A stretch of 6,404 nucleotides of DNA from Pseudomonadota bacterium. Its GTDB lineage: Bacteria > SAR324 > XYD2-FULL-50-16 > JAHJRI01. A program made the translations under genes and the position numbers. How positions within the stretch are numbered: position 1 is the first letter of the stretch; each line of letters starts with the position of its first letter. Under the pieces are notes generated by a model. That model saw nothing but the letters and a program-made list of their open reading frames with translations, had not been told where the DNA came from and did not search any database. The stretch covers positions 1 to 6,404 of the forward strand of contig JAKSDL010000616.1 of assembly GCA_022360105.1 (NCBI GenBank). Reading direction: 5' to 3'. This document shows positions 1 to 6,083 of this stretch, piece after piece.

Positions 1-1
1 G

Positions 2-121
<120 letters not shown>

Positions 122-125
122 GAAG

Positions 126-635
126 TTATAATGTGTCCAGAAGCCGGCAGATTTCATTGGTAATTGCGTCTTGATTCTTCAGGTTGCAATCGATGGAATA
201 ATCGGCATAGCGCTCATACAAGGGGTATCGCTCGTTAAAAAGGTCTTCAAATGTCTGGTCTTCTCTCATGGCGATGCCCCTGGAGTCAAAATCGGTTACT
301 CTTCGGGTAATCTCTTCAAAGGTCACATTTAAAAACACCACTATGGCCCGCTCCTTCAGATGCATCATGGCTTTTTCACTGTAAACTGCGCTACCGCCGG
401 TAGCTATCACATGCTCATGACGTTTTGTACTGCAGATGACTTCCTCTTCAATATCCCTTAATTTTAAATAGCCTTCGGTATTTACAATCTCCTGCAGGGC
501 ATCGCCATATTTCCTCTGTATCAAAAGATCAGTATCAACAAAATCCAAAGCCCTGCGTTTTGCCAAAAGAACGCCTATTGTGCTTTTACCGGCCCCAGGC
601 ATGCCTATTAATACAATATTACTTTTTGTGTTCAT
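126..635 (-). CDS. aroK: Shikimate kinase family protein (divergent)
   Basis: This is a 169-residue P-loop kinase of the usual AroK length. Shikimate kinase phosphorylates shikimate at the 3-hydroxyl with ATP in the cytoplasmic chorismate pathway. Visible motifs in order are the Walker A loop GMPGAGKST (11-19), the substrate-site DTD (34-36), R60 in the LRDIEEE segment (the family's shikimate-binding Arg position), the strand-loop ATGGSAV (78-84), the LID with SRGIAMRE (118-125), and the Arg/Tyr cluster ERYPLYERYAD (135-145), where R136 fits the conserved LID-adjacent Arg. Two features differ from textbook AroK: the third Gly of the GGG motif is Ser82, and the LID has RGI where RPL is typical. 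A paralogue acting on another hydroxylated substrate is therefore possible, and the gene symbol is provisional. The ATG at 633-635 is the natural start, since the P-loop follows at the standard distance, but no clear Shine-Dalgarno site is seen. The gene has its own transcription unit, convergent with glmS. Confidence 0.85.
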   Translation of the reverse strand: MNTKSNIVLIGMPGAGKSTIGVLLAKRRALDFVDTDLLIQRKYGDALQEIVNTEGYLKLRDIEEEVICSTKRHEHVIATGGSAVYSEKAMMHLKERAIVVFLNVTFEEITRRVTDFDSRGIAMREDQTFEDLFNERYPLYERYADYSIDCNLKNQDAITNEICRLLDTL

Positions 636-767
636 TAATATAAGCCAAAATTAATGGGTGATATAGGAATACGCTGATCCCATTAGGCGAAAAAAGCAAT
701 TTCTATTGGTCAATCGGGTTCACGGATAACCAATTGCCGATCCTATAAACTTGTTATCAGCCTGATT

Positions 768-789
768 GATGGGCAACGAGTTGCCCATC
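768..789. repeat. REP-like palindrome
   Basis: The arms GATGGGCAA and TTGCCCATC (9 bp, perfect) are separated by CGAG. A further C-G pair inside would leave only two unpaired bases. The right arm is followed by CTAC. The TGGGCAAC...GTTGCCCA core resembles REP-type palindromes dispersed in many proteobacterial genomes. No T-run follows, so it is not a typical intrinsic terminator. A genome-wide count would show whether it belongs to a repeat family. Confidence 0.55.
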
Positions 790-978
790 CTACATCTTTC
801 GTCCAGGATGGTAACCAACATCTTGTTTCAGTCGAACAAACCGGCCTTTATAAGCAAGACCATAAATATCACCCCTGAAGATGGTTACTCATGACCCGAT
901 TGTCGATGGAAAATATTTGCCTGTTCCATCAAAAATGTCAACCAAAACTACTCAATTTTTCAAAAACAAACATCCTGA

Positions 979-1007
979 TTGACATACTCGTCAACTTGTC
1001 CCATATT
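979..1007 (+). promoter_or_regulatory. Candidate sigma-70 promoter of the lrp-like gene
   Basis: A perfect -35 box TTGACA (979-984) is followed after 17 bp by CATATT (1002-1007), a 4/6 match to TATAAT. Transcription would start near 1014, giving a leader of about 83 nt before the ATG at 1097. This is the best promoter-like string upstream of the regulator-gcv cluster. It also argues against translation starting at the in-frame TTG at 1007, which would lie inside the -10 box. Confidence 0.5.
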
Positions 1008-1011
1008 TGAC
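979..1011. promoter_or_regulatory. Candidate operator: alternating TTGAC / GTCAA half-sites
   Basis: TTGAC (979-983), GTCAA (990-994) and TTGAC (1007-1011) overlap the predicted promoter, and a further GTCAA lies upstream at 937-941. The first pair forms an inverted repeat with a 6-bp gap and the second pair one with a 12-bp gap. Lrp/AsnC proteins usually bind short imperfect palindromes at their own promoters, often several in phase, so autoregulation is plausible. The assignment is inference from position and symmetry only. Confidence 0.3.
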
Positions 1012-1096
1012 TTGTGAATGTTCCAAAACTACCGATCGGCATTCCGGATGTTTCCGGCCCAGCAACAAGACATCATCACCAATCAGCTTATTCAAT

Positions 1097-1549
1097 ATGA
1101 AAATTGATGATTTAACCGTTTCTATCATTCACGGACTGAGAGATGGCAGGGTCCGTTTTCGAGAAATCGCAGACAATCTTTCAATTGCCGAAGGCACCGT
1201 TCGTTCCAGGGTGAAAAAGCTACAGGAAGAAGGGATTATTGAAATTACAGGGCTGGTCGATCCGGAACAGATTCCCGATCACAGTATTGTATATATAGGT
1301 GTCAAACTCAGCACCATCGAAATCGTAAAAAAAGGTGCCGAAGTGGCCAAGGTAAAAGGCGTCATTGCTGTTGGCGTTGTGACGGGTCGATACGATCTGA
1401 TCTTAACGGTAGCTTTGAAAAAGGGTTTTGGGTTGCTGGAGTTTTACACGGAAGAATTGTCCAGGGTTGATGAAGTCCAGTCTGTAGAGGCTTTTGTGGT
1501 CTACAAGTGTTACAATATAAAAATTCCTTGTGAAGAAGTCGGTTCTTAA
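1097..1549 (+). CDS. Lrp/AsnC family transcriptional regulator
   Basis: This is a 150-residue DNA-binding regulator, the normal size for the family. Residues 4-50 form the AsnC-type winged helix-turn-helix: the opening IDDLTVSIIHGLRDGRVRF is followed by REIADNLSIAEGTVRSRVKKL, in which the GTVRSRV recognition helix is typical. Residues 62-140 form the RAM/AsnC ligand-binding and oligomerisation domain, with the characteristic TGRYDL turn at 96-101. Such proteins usually form dimers to octamers and respond to amino acids. It lies 93 bp upstream of gcvT on the same strand, so regulation of the glycine cleavage genes, and of itself, is the likely role. The frame stays open upstream to a TTG at 1007, which would add 30 residues. 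I chose the ATG at 1097 because it gives the family's normal N-terminus and the upstream TTG overlaps a predicted -10 box. Neither start has a clear Shine-Dalgarno sequence. The exact effector cannot be read from the sequence. Confidence 0.9.
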   Translation: MKIDDLTVSIIHGLRDGRVRFREIADNLSIAEGTVRSRVKKLQEEGIIEITGLVDPEQIPDHSIVYIGVKLSTIEIVKKGAEVAKVKGVIAVGVVTGRYDLILTVALKKGFGLLEFYTEELSRVDEVQSVEAFVVYKCYNIKIPCEEVGS

Positions 1550-1557
1550 TTACCCTT

Positions 1558-1586
1558 TTGAAAAACTTGTTTTGTGATTGTAAAAG
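1558..1586 (+). promoter_or_regulatory. Possible secondary promoter for gcvT
   Basis: TTGAAA (1558-1563, 5/6 match to the -35 consensus) is followed after 17 bp by TAAAAG (1581-1586, 4/6 match to -10). Transcription from here would give a leader of about 50 nt for gcvT. A promoter in this gap would let the glycine cleavage genes be controlled separately from the upstream regulator. The AT-rich context makes chance matches likely. Confidence 0.3.
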
Positions 1587-1601
1587 GCAAGGCTCTTTTT
1601 T
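1582..1601 (+). terminator. Weak hairpin with T-run between regulator and gcvT
   Basis: AAAAGGC can pair with GC-T-CTTTT, leaving one bulged T and an AAG loop, and the run of Ts reaches 1601. The stem is short and mostly A-T, so at best it is a weak terminator or attenuator after the regulator gene. It overlaps the possible gcvT promoter, and the two readings compete. Confidence 0.2.
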
Positions 1602-1642
1602 AACAAATCCGATTCCAACCATTAATCAAAGGATATCCAGCC

Positions 1643-2917
1643 ATGTCAAATACTGCGAAAAAAACCCAGTTATATGAGCATCATGTTTCTATGGATGCGA
1701 AGATCAGTAATTTCGGGGGGTACGATATGCCGCTTTGGTACAAAACCGGCCCCAAGCAGGAACACCTGGCCGTGATCCAACATGCCGGAATATTTGATAC
1801 CAGCCACATGGCCATCGTCACTGTCACCGGGAACGATGCTCCGGAACTTTTGCAAAAATGTCACTCCAAGGATCTTACCGCCTGCATCGGCCCTTCCAAG
1901 CTACCTTTACAAGATGGAAAATGTGTATACGGGGTTTTCCTTGATGAAAAAGGTGGAGTCATCGATGATTCGCTGGTCTATAGAATCAAGGACGGCTTTT
2001 ACATGGTTATCGTCAATGCGGGCATGGGAGGACCCATCGCTGCTCATCTCAAAGACAACAAAGGCGCTTTGAATGCGGAAATCAGGGACTATACGGATCA
2101 ACTGGGTAAAATTGATATCCAGGGTCCGTCTACTGCAAAAATGATCAGCAGGATCATCAAGGAGCCTGAAGTTGTGCTGGAAAAAATGCCTTACTTCAAT
2201 TTCAAAGGGTTTTTTGATCCCGGCGAGGAAGTGCCCAGCCCGGTTAACCTGGTAAATGACATTCCAATATTGCTTTCACGCACCGGCTACACCGGGGAGT
2301 TTGGGTTTGAGATTTTAATTGAAGGCAAACATACCCTAACGTTGTGGGATCTATTAAAAGAAGCGGGTGAAGAATACAATGCCATTTCCTGCGGATTGGC
2401 AGCAAGAGATTCCCTCAGAGCCGGAGCAGTTCTACCGCTTTCCCATCAGGATATTGGTGACTGGCCCTTTTTAAACAATCCCTGGCCGTTTGCATTGCCT
2501 TATGATGATGAGCAGAAAGCGTTTACCAAAGACTTCATCGGGGCAAATGCCCTGCTGGAAACACGGACCAGCGACTACACCTATGCCTTTTCCGGTTTTG
2601 ACCCCAGAAAAGTCGTACCGGGTGAAGACACTGCCGTGGTAGATGAATCAGACAATAAGATCGGTGTAGTACTTACCTGTGCAACAGACATGGCGATTGA
2701 TCGGCATGAAAACGACATCTACAGCATTGCCAGCGAGAATAAACCGGATGATTTGAAATTCCGGGGACTCAGCTGCGGATTCATCAAAACAACAAAAGAA
2801 CTTGCACCAGGCGATATTGTGTATCTCACAGGAAACAACAGGAAATTCAAAGTTGAAATAAGGGCTGACATACGACCAGCCAGGACAGCGCGTAAAGCCA
2901 TGAAAAAGATGTTATGA
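1643..2917 (+). CDS. gcvT: Aminomethyltransferase (glycine cleavage system T-protein), divergent and long
   Basis: T-protein transfers the methylene carbon from aminomethylated lipoyl-H-protein to tetrahydrofolate, releasing ammonia and 5,10-methylene-THF in the cytoplasm. Family landmarks are FGGYDMPLWY (24-33), EHLAVIQHAGIFDTSHM (40-56), GGVIDDSLVY (104-113, the Asp pair that includes the catalytic Asp position), SRTGYTGEFGFEI (212-224), CGLAARDSLR (250-259) and a basic C-terminal end with R411, R414 and R417. Its 424 residues exceed the usual 360-375. The segment after LR reads AGAVLPLSHQDIGDW instead of the common LEAGMPLYG pattern. Extra sequence follows around residues 275-330, and the usual C-terminal SGTFSPT-like motif is not evident. 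The start has an AAAGGA site (1628-1633) 9 bp upstream. Position between the regulator and gcvPA/gcvPB supports a T-protein role. Another folate-dependent methyltransferase of the same superfamily is the main alternative. Confidence 0.88.
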   Translation: MSNTAKKTQLYEHHVSMDAKISNFGGYDMPLWYKTGPKQEHLAVIQHAGIFDTSHMAIVTVTGNDAPELLQKCHSKDLTACIGPSKLPLQDGKCVYGVFLDEKGGVIDDSLVYRIKDGFYMVIVNAGMGGPIAAHLKDNKGALNAEIRDYTDQLGKIDIQGPSTAKMISRIIKEPEVVLEKMPYFNFKGFFDPGEEVPSPVNLVNDIPILLSRTGYTGEFGFEILIEGKHTLTLWDLLKEAGEEYNAISCGLAARDSLRAGAVLPLSHQDIGDWPFLNNPWPFALPYDDEQKAFTKDFIGANALLETRTSDYTYAFSGFDPRKVVPGEDTAVVDESDNKIGVVLTCATDMAIDRHENDIYSIASENKPDDLKFRGLSCGFIKTTKELAPGDIVYLTGNNRKFKVEIRADIRPARTARKAMKKML

Positions 2918-3052
2918 TTAGCAACTGAAAGGCTGAAGGTTAAAGGATGTTTTAGAATTAGCAAGTTATAAGCTGAAGGCTGAAGGCCGAAGGTTGTTGG
3001 GGGGTTAGCAACTATAGACTGAAGGTTTGAGGCTGGAGGCGATAGGATTTTT
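2918..3052. repeat. Degenerate heptad repeat array (GCTGAAG-type) between gcvT and gcvPA
   Basis: The array starts at the base after the gcvT stop. Three blocks each open with TTAGCAA (2918, 2958 and 3005) and continue in 7-bp units related to GCTGAAG. Units at 2972-2978 and 2979-2985 are exact and the next (2986-2992) differs by one base. Blocks 1 and 2 are 40 and 47 bp long, so they differ by exactly one heptad. Block 3 drifts by one base after its first unit. The period and the block structure are seen directly. The origin, by replication slippage or a dispersed repeat family, is inferred. Confidence 0.7.
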
Positions 3053-3110
3053 CAATTTAACATTTTAAAAAAACCACAATTTTTCTCAGTGAACTGGAAT
3101 TGAATTAATC

Positions 3111-3116
3111 AGGAGA
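3111..3116 (+). promoter_or_regulatory. Ribosome binding site of gcvPA
   Basis: AGGAGA lies 4 bases before the ATG at 3121. It fixes that ATG as the start of gcvPA and shows that the repeat-filled spacer ends in a normal translation initiation region. Confidence 0.75.
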
Positions 3117-3120
3117 AACG

Positions 3121-4452
3121 ATGCGATATCTACCTCATACAAACGAGGACATTGCAGAAATGCTCAAATCGGTCGGAAAGGACAGCCTTGATGACCTTTT
3201 TGCCTCGATTCCGTCTGAAAGCAGAAAAACAGGTACCTTGAACCTGCCGGGCTCTATGACCGAATGGGAATTGAATGATCATATGGAGGAACTGGCCCAT
3301 TCCATGAACTGCGGAGATCCCAACCTGGCCTTCCTGGGAGCCGGAAGCTACAATCACTATATTCCGGCTACGGTCAGTTTTCTTTTAAGCCGTTCAGAGT
3401 TTTATACGGCTTATACCCCCTACCAGCCGGAAATCAGCCAGGGAACTCTCCAGGGGATCTTTGAATATCAAACCCTGGTTAGCAGGCTGCTGGGAATGGA
3501 AGTAGCAAATGCGTCCTTGTATGATGGCGCCTCCGCCCTTGCTGAAGCGGTGTTGATGGCAATACGTATCACCAAAAAGAAAAAAGTCGCCCTCTCAACA
3601 CTGATCAACCCTCTTTACAGGCAAGTAGTATCCGCATACCTCGCTCCCACCGACTTTGAGATTGTCGAGCTGCCTTACCTTGGATCAGGAAAGACTGATA
3701 TCGGCGCCATCGATAATTGGGATGATTTTGCAGCCATCGCCGTGCAATCACCAAATTTCTTCGGGGTGATCGAAGATCTTAAGGCAATCGGAGAGAAAAC
3801 AGCTGATTTGAAGACCTTGTTCGTCACCTGTTTTTCTGAAGCTATGGCATACGGGCTCCTGAAATCTCCAGGGGAACTCGGGGCTGATATTGTCTGCGGG
3901 GAAGGTCAAAGCTTTGGCATTCCACAAACCTTTGGCGGACCGGGTTTGGGAATGTTCGCCTGCAAACAGAAGTATATGCGGAGCATGCCTGGCAGACTTG
4001 TGGGACAGACCACCGATGTTGACGGTAATCGTGGATTTGTTTTAACCCTCGCAACCAGGGAGCAGCATATCAGGCGAGAGAAAGCCACTTCAAATATCTG
4101 CACCAACCAGGGTTTATGTGCCCTTGCATCTTCAATCTATATGGCTTCAGTCGGAGGAACGGGTCTAAAGCAACTGGCAAAGCAAAACTTTGACAAGGCA
4201 GAATACCTGAAAAAAGGTTTGAACCAGTTAGGCATCAACATTCCTTTTACCAGTTCTACCTTTAACGAGTTTGTGGTTCATTTGCCGGCGAATATGAAAG
4301 ATAAGTACCAGGACCTCAAGGATAAGGGAATCGTCCTGGGCCTGCCTCTTGAACCATACTATAACGAATTGACCGATCATTACCTGGTATGTGTCACCGA
4401 AACTGCCAAAAAAGATCACCTGGACTTTTTAATAGGGGAGGTACAACGATGA
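3121..4452 (+). CDS. gcvPA: Glycine dehydrogenase (decarboxylating) subunit 1
   Basis: This is the N-terminal-half subunit of a split P-protein, the PLP enzyme that decarboxylates glycine and loads the aminomethyl group onto lipoyl-H-protein. At 443 residues it has the normal size for the family. Visible motifs are the opening RYLPHTNEDIAEML, the segment TAYTPYQPEISQGTLQG (96-112), VANASLYDGASALAEA (128-143), SFGIPQTFGGPGLG (264-277) and TREQHIRREKATSNICT (312-328). All are strongly conserved in GcvPA. The subunit has the fold of a PLP enzyme but not the cofactor lysine, which is on GcvPB, so the two must assemble as a heterodimer or heterotetramer. The start has a good AGGAGA site, and the stop codon overlaps the gcvPB start by 4 bp. 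No truncation or missing motif is seen. Confidence 0.97.
   Translation: MRYLPHTNEDIAEMLKSVGKDSLDDLFASIPSESRKTGTLNLPGSMTEWELNDHMEELAHSMNCGDPNLAFLGAGSYNHYIPATVSFLLSRSEFYTAYTPYQPEISQGTLQGIFEYQTLVSRLLGMEVANASLYDGASALAEAVLMAIRITKKKKVALSTLINPLYRQVVSAYLAPTDFEIVELPYLGSGKTDIGAIDNWDDFAAIAVQSPNFFGVIEDLKAIGEKTADLKTLFVTCFSEAMAYGLLKSPGELGADIVCGEGQSFGIPQTFGGPGLGMFACKQKYMRSMPGRLVGQTTDVDGNRGFVLTLATREQHIRREKATSNICTNQGLCALASSIYMASVGGTGLKQLAKQNFDKAEYLKKGLNQLGINIPFTSSTFNEFVVHLPANMKDKYQDLKDKGIVLGLPLEPYYNELTDHYLVCVTETAKKDHLDFLIGEVQR
4435..4442 (+). promoter_or_regulatory. Ribosome binding site of gcvPB inside gcvPA
   Basis: GGGGAGGT sits within the last codons of gcvPA, 6 bases before the ATG at 4449. It decides the gcvPB start against the longer open frame that extends upstream to 4389. 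With the ATGA overlap it suggests coupled translation and balanced subunit production. Confidence 0.85.
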
Positions 4453-5909
4453 ACAAGCCAATGACACCTAAAGGTATTGTACAAGAAGAACTCCTGCTCT
4501 GGGAGAAAGGACAAAAAGGCAAGGTTGGATATTCCATGCCCCGGCCGGATGTGGAATCGGCTGCTATCGATTCATCTCTTGAGCGTGGTGATCTTGATAT
4601 GCCGGATCTCTCGGAAGTGGAGGTGGTAAGACATTATACCCGGCTTTCGCAATGGAATTTTGGATTGGATACAGGCATGTACCCCCTTGGTTCCTGCACC
4701 ATGAAATACAATCCCAAAACCAACGATAAACAGGCATCTCTTCCCGGGTTCACCAAATCCCATCCCTTGCTTCCCATCGACTGTGCCCAGGGGACTCTCA
4801 GAGTGATGTATGAACTGGAAAAACAATTGGAAGAGATCACCGGGATGGACGCCGTCAGTTTGCAACCTGCAGCCGGAGCTCACGGGGAATTGGCCGGGAT
4901 GTTGATCTTTGATGCCTACCATAAAAGCCGGAATTCCAAACGTACCAAGATTTTGATTCCCGATACAGCCCACGGAACAAACCCGGCCAGTGCTGCTTTG
5001 TGCGGCTACGAATCCATTCCGATCGCCTCCGGTGAGGATGGTGTGCTGCATCCCGAGCAGGTCCGGGAATTGATGGATGAGGAAACAGCCGGTATCATGA
5101 TCACCAATCCCAATACCCTGGGGTTATTTGAAGAGCACATCATTGAAATCGCTGATATTGTTCATGAAAAAGGTGGGTTGATCTATGCGGATGGCGCCAA
5201 TATGAATGCTATTATGGGTATTGTGAAGCCCGGAAAAATCGGTGTTGATGTGATGCATCTTAACCTGCACAAAACCTTCTCCACCCCTCATGGCGGTGGC
5301 GGACCCGGCGCCGGACCCGTTTGCGTGAACGAAAAGCTGAAACCGTTTCTTCCTGTACCTCGTATTATCAAGGACGGTGACACCTATCGACTGGATGAAA
5401 ACGAACCTCAATCCATCGGAAAGCTTCACGCCTTTTACGGTAATGTCGGGGTGTTAATCAGGGCTTATGCCTATATATTAACCATGGGAGCGGAAGGATT
5501 GAAAAAGGCCAGCCAGATGGCCGTGCTGAACGCCAATTATATCATGGAAGCCTTGAAAGACACCTTTCACCTGCCCTTCGATAGGGACTGCATGCATGAA
5601 TGTGTCTTTTCGGACAGGGATCAAAAAGAAAAGGGATTTACGACCCTGGATATCGCCAAACGTTTAATCGATTACGGGTTCCATCCTCCTACCATCTATT
5701 TTCCTTTGATTGTAAACGGGGCCTTGATGATAGAACCAACGGAAACTGAATCCAAGGAAGATCTTGACCGGCTGATCGAAGCGTTAAAAGTAATTGTCAA
5801 AGAGGGGATGGAAAATCCGGATCAACTGCACGCAGCCCCCTTGCACAGTAAACGCAGAAGACTGGATGAAGTAACTGCCGCCAGAAAACCCTGCTTGACG
5901 GGTTGCTGA
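4449..5909 (+). CDS. gcvPB: Glycine dehydrogenase (decarboxylating) subunit 2
   Basis: This is the C-terminal-half, PLP-carrying subunit of the split P-protein, 486 residues long as is usual. Conserved sites include GMYPLGSCTMKYNPK (76-90), DTAHGTNPASA (172-182), the PLP-ring aspartate in YADGANMNA (D248) and the cofactor lysine K275 in NLHKTFSTPHGGGGPGAGP (272-290). The Gly-rich stretch after the lysine is diagnostic. The C-terminal domain ends with MIEPTETESKEDLDRL and a short charged tail. With GcvPA it catalyses the decarboxylation of glycine, or the reverse condensation when the pathway runs reductively. The start at 4449 overlaps the gcvPA stop (ATGA) and has a strong Shine-Dalgarno site. 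All key residues are present. Confidence 0.97.
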   Translation: MNKPMTPKGIVQEELLLWEKGQKGKVGYSMPRPDVESAAIDSSLERGDLDMPDLSEVEVVRHYTRLSQWNFGLDTGMYPLGSCTMKYNPKTNDKQASLPGFTKSHPLLPIDCAQGTLRVMYELEKQLEEITGMDAVSLQPAAGAHGELAGMLIFDAYHKSRNSKRTKILIPDTAHGTNPASAALCGYESIPIASGEDGVLHPEQVRELMDEETAGIMITNPNTLGLFEEHIIEIADIVHEKGGLIYADGANMNAIMGIVKPGKIGVDVMHLNLHKTFSTPHGGGGPGAGPVCVNEKLKPFLPVPRIIKDGDTYRLDENEPQSIGKLHAFYGNVGVLIRAYAYILTMGAEGLKKASQMAVLNANYIMEALKDTFHLPFDRDCMHECVFSDRDQKEKGFTTLDIAKRLIDYGFHPPTIYFPLIVNGALMIEPTETESKEDLDRLIEALKVIVKEGMENPDQLHAAPLHSKRRRLDEVTAARKPCLTGC

Positions 5910-5942
5910 TATTCCAATTGAATGGCATCTTTTTAAAAATAA

Positions 5943-5981
5943 GTTGGACTTAACAAAGTGAAGTTCCTCATTAAGTTCAAC
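5943..5981 (+). terminator. Long hairpin after gcvPB, possible transcript end
   Basis: GTTGGACTTAA (5943-5953) pairs with TTAAGTTCAAC (5971-5981), an 11-bp stem whose only non-Watson-Crick pair would be G-U in RNA, with a 17-nt loop. It begins 34 bp after the gcvPB stop. There is no strong T-run after it, so it is better viewed as a 3'-end stabilising hairpin or factor-dependent end than as a classical intrinsic terminator. Confidence 0.4.
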
Positions 5982-5991
5982 AATTTATGTC

Positions 5992-6026
5992 GTTATCGGT
6001 TATCAGCTATCTGTTATCGGTCTGTG
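5992..6026. repeat. Heptad repeat cluster, left arm (GTTATCG-type)
   Basis: Five consecutive 7-bp units can be read. The first (5992-5998) and fourth (6013-6019) are both GTTATCG, the second is GTTATCA, the third is GCTATCT, and the fifth (GTCTGTG) is more diverged. The cluster is the partner of the opposite-strand cluster at 6156-6190. Confidence 0.7.
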
Positions 6027-6047
6027 GAACAGTTATTGGAGAATAAA

Positions 6048-6067
6048 TATGTGTATCAAAACACATA
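6048..6067. repeat. Small perfect inverted repeat within the repeat-flanked core
   Basis: TATGTGT (6048-6054) and ACACATA (6061-6067) can form a 7-bp hairpin with a 6-nt loop. It lies between the two heptad clusters. It overlaps the ATG of a 15-codon open frame (6049-6096) preceded by a GGAG, which I do not regard as a gene. Confidence 0.45.
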
Positions 6068-6083
6068 ACCCAATCAAGTTGCA

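Larger units (their letters stand above)
636..1096. other. Spacer between aroK-like gene and lrp-like gene, no confident gene
   Basis: This 461-bp stretch lies between two divergently read genes and should hold promoters for both. It contains a REP-like palindrome (768-789), a 7-bp perfect inverted repeat GATGGAA/TTCCATC (905-911 and 924-930, 12-nt loop), an imperfect long-range pair (811-824 with 878-888), a sigma-70-type promoter (979-1007), and a leader with a small GC-rich hairpin (CCGGA/TCCGG, 1044-1057). For the minus-strand kinase gene I see only weak AT-rich -10 candidates just upstream of its ATG. Short open frames here lack both ribosome binding sites and recognisable protein features. 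Confidence 0.6.

Noticed and set aside
891..1010. A 39-codon open frame on the + strand between the palindrome and the regulator
   Set aside because: It has no convincing ribosome binding site, no recognisable composition or motif, and it runs through the predicted promoter of the regulator gene.
1362..1622. An 86-codon minus-strand open frame overlapping the end of the regulator and the gap before gcvT
   Set aside because: It mostly overlaps the well-supported regulator frame and its product has no recognisable domain.
1550..1642. Glycine riboswitch upstream of gcvT
   Set aside because: The gap is only 93 bp and AT-rich, and lacks the conserved GG-rich and paired core elements of the glycine aptamer. 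A tandem aptamer would not fit.
4572..5051. A 159-codon minus-strand open frame inside gcvPB
   Set aside because: It is the shadow of the strongly conserved gcvPB coding frame. Its translation shows no family features and it has no independent context.
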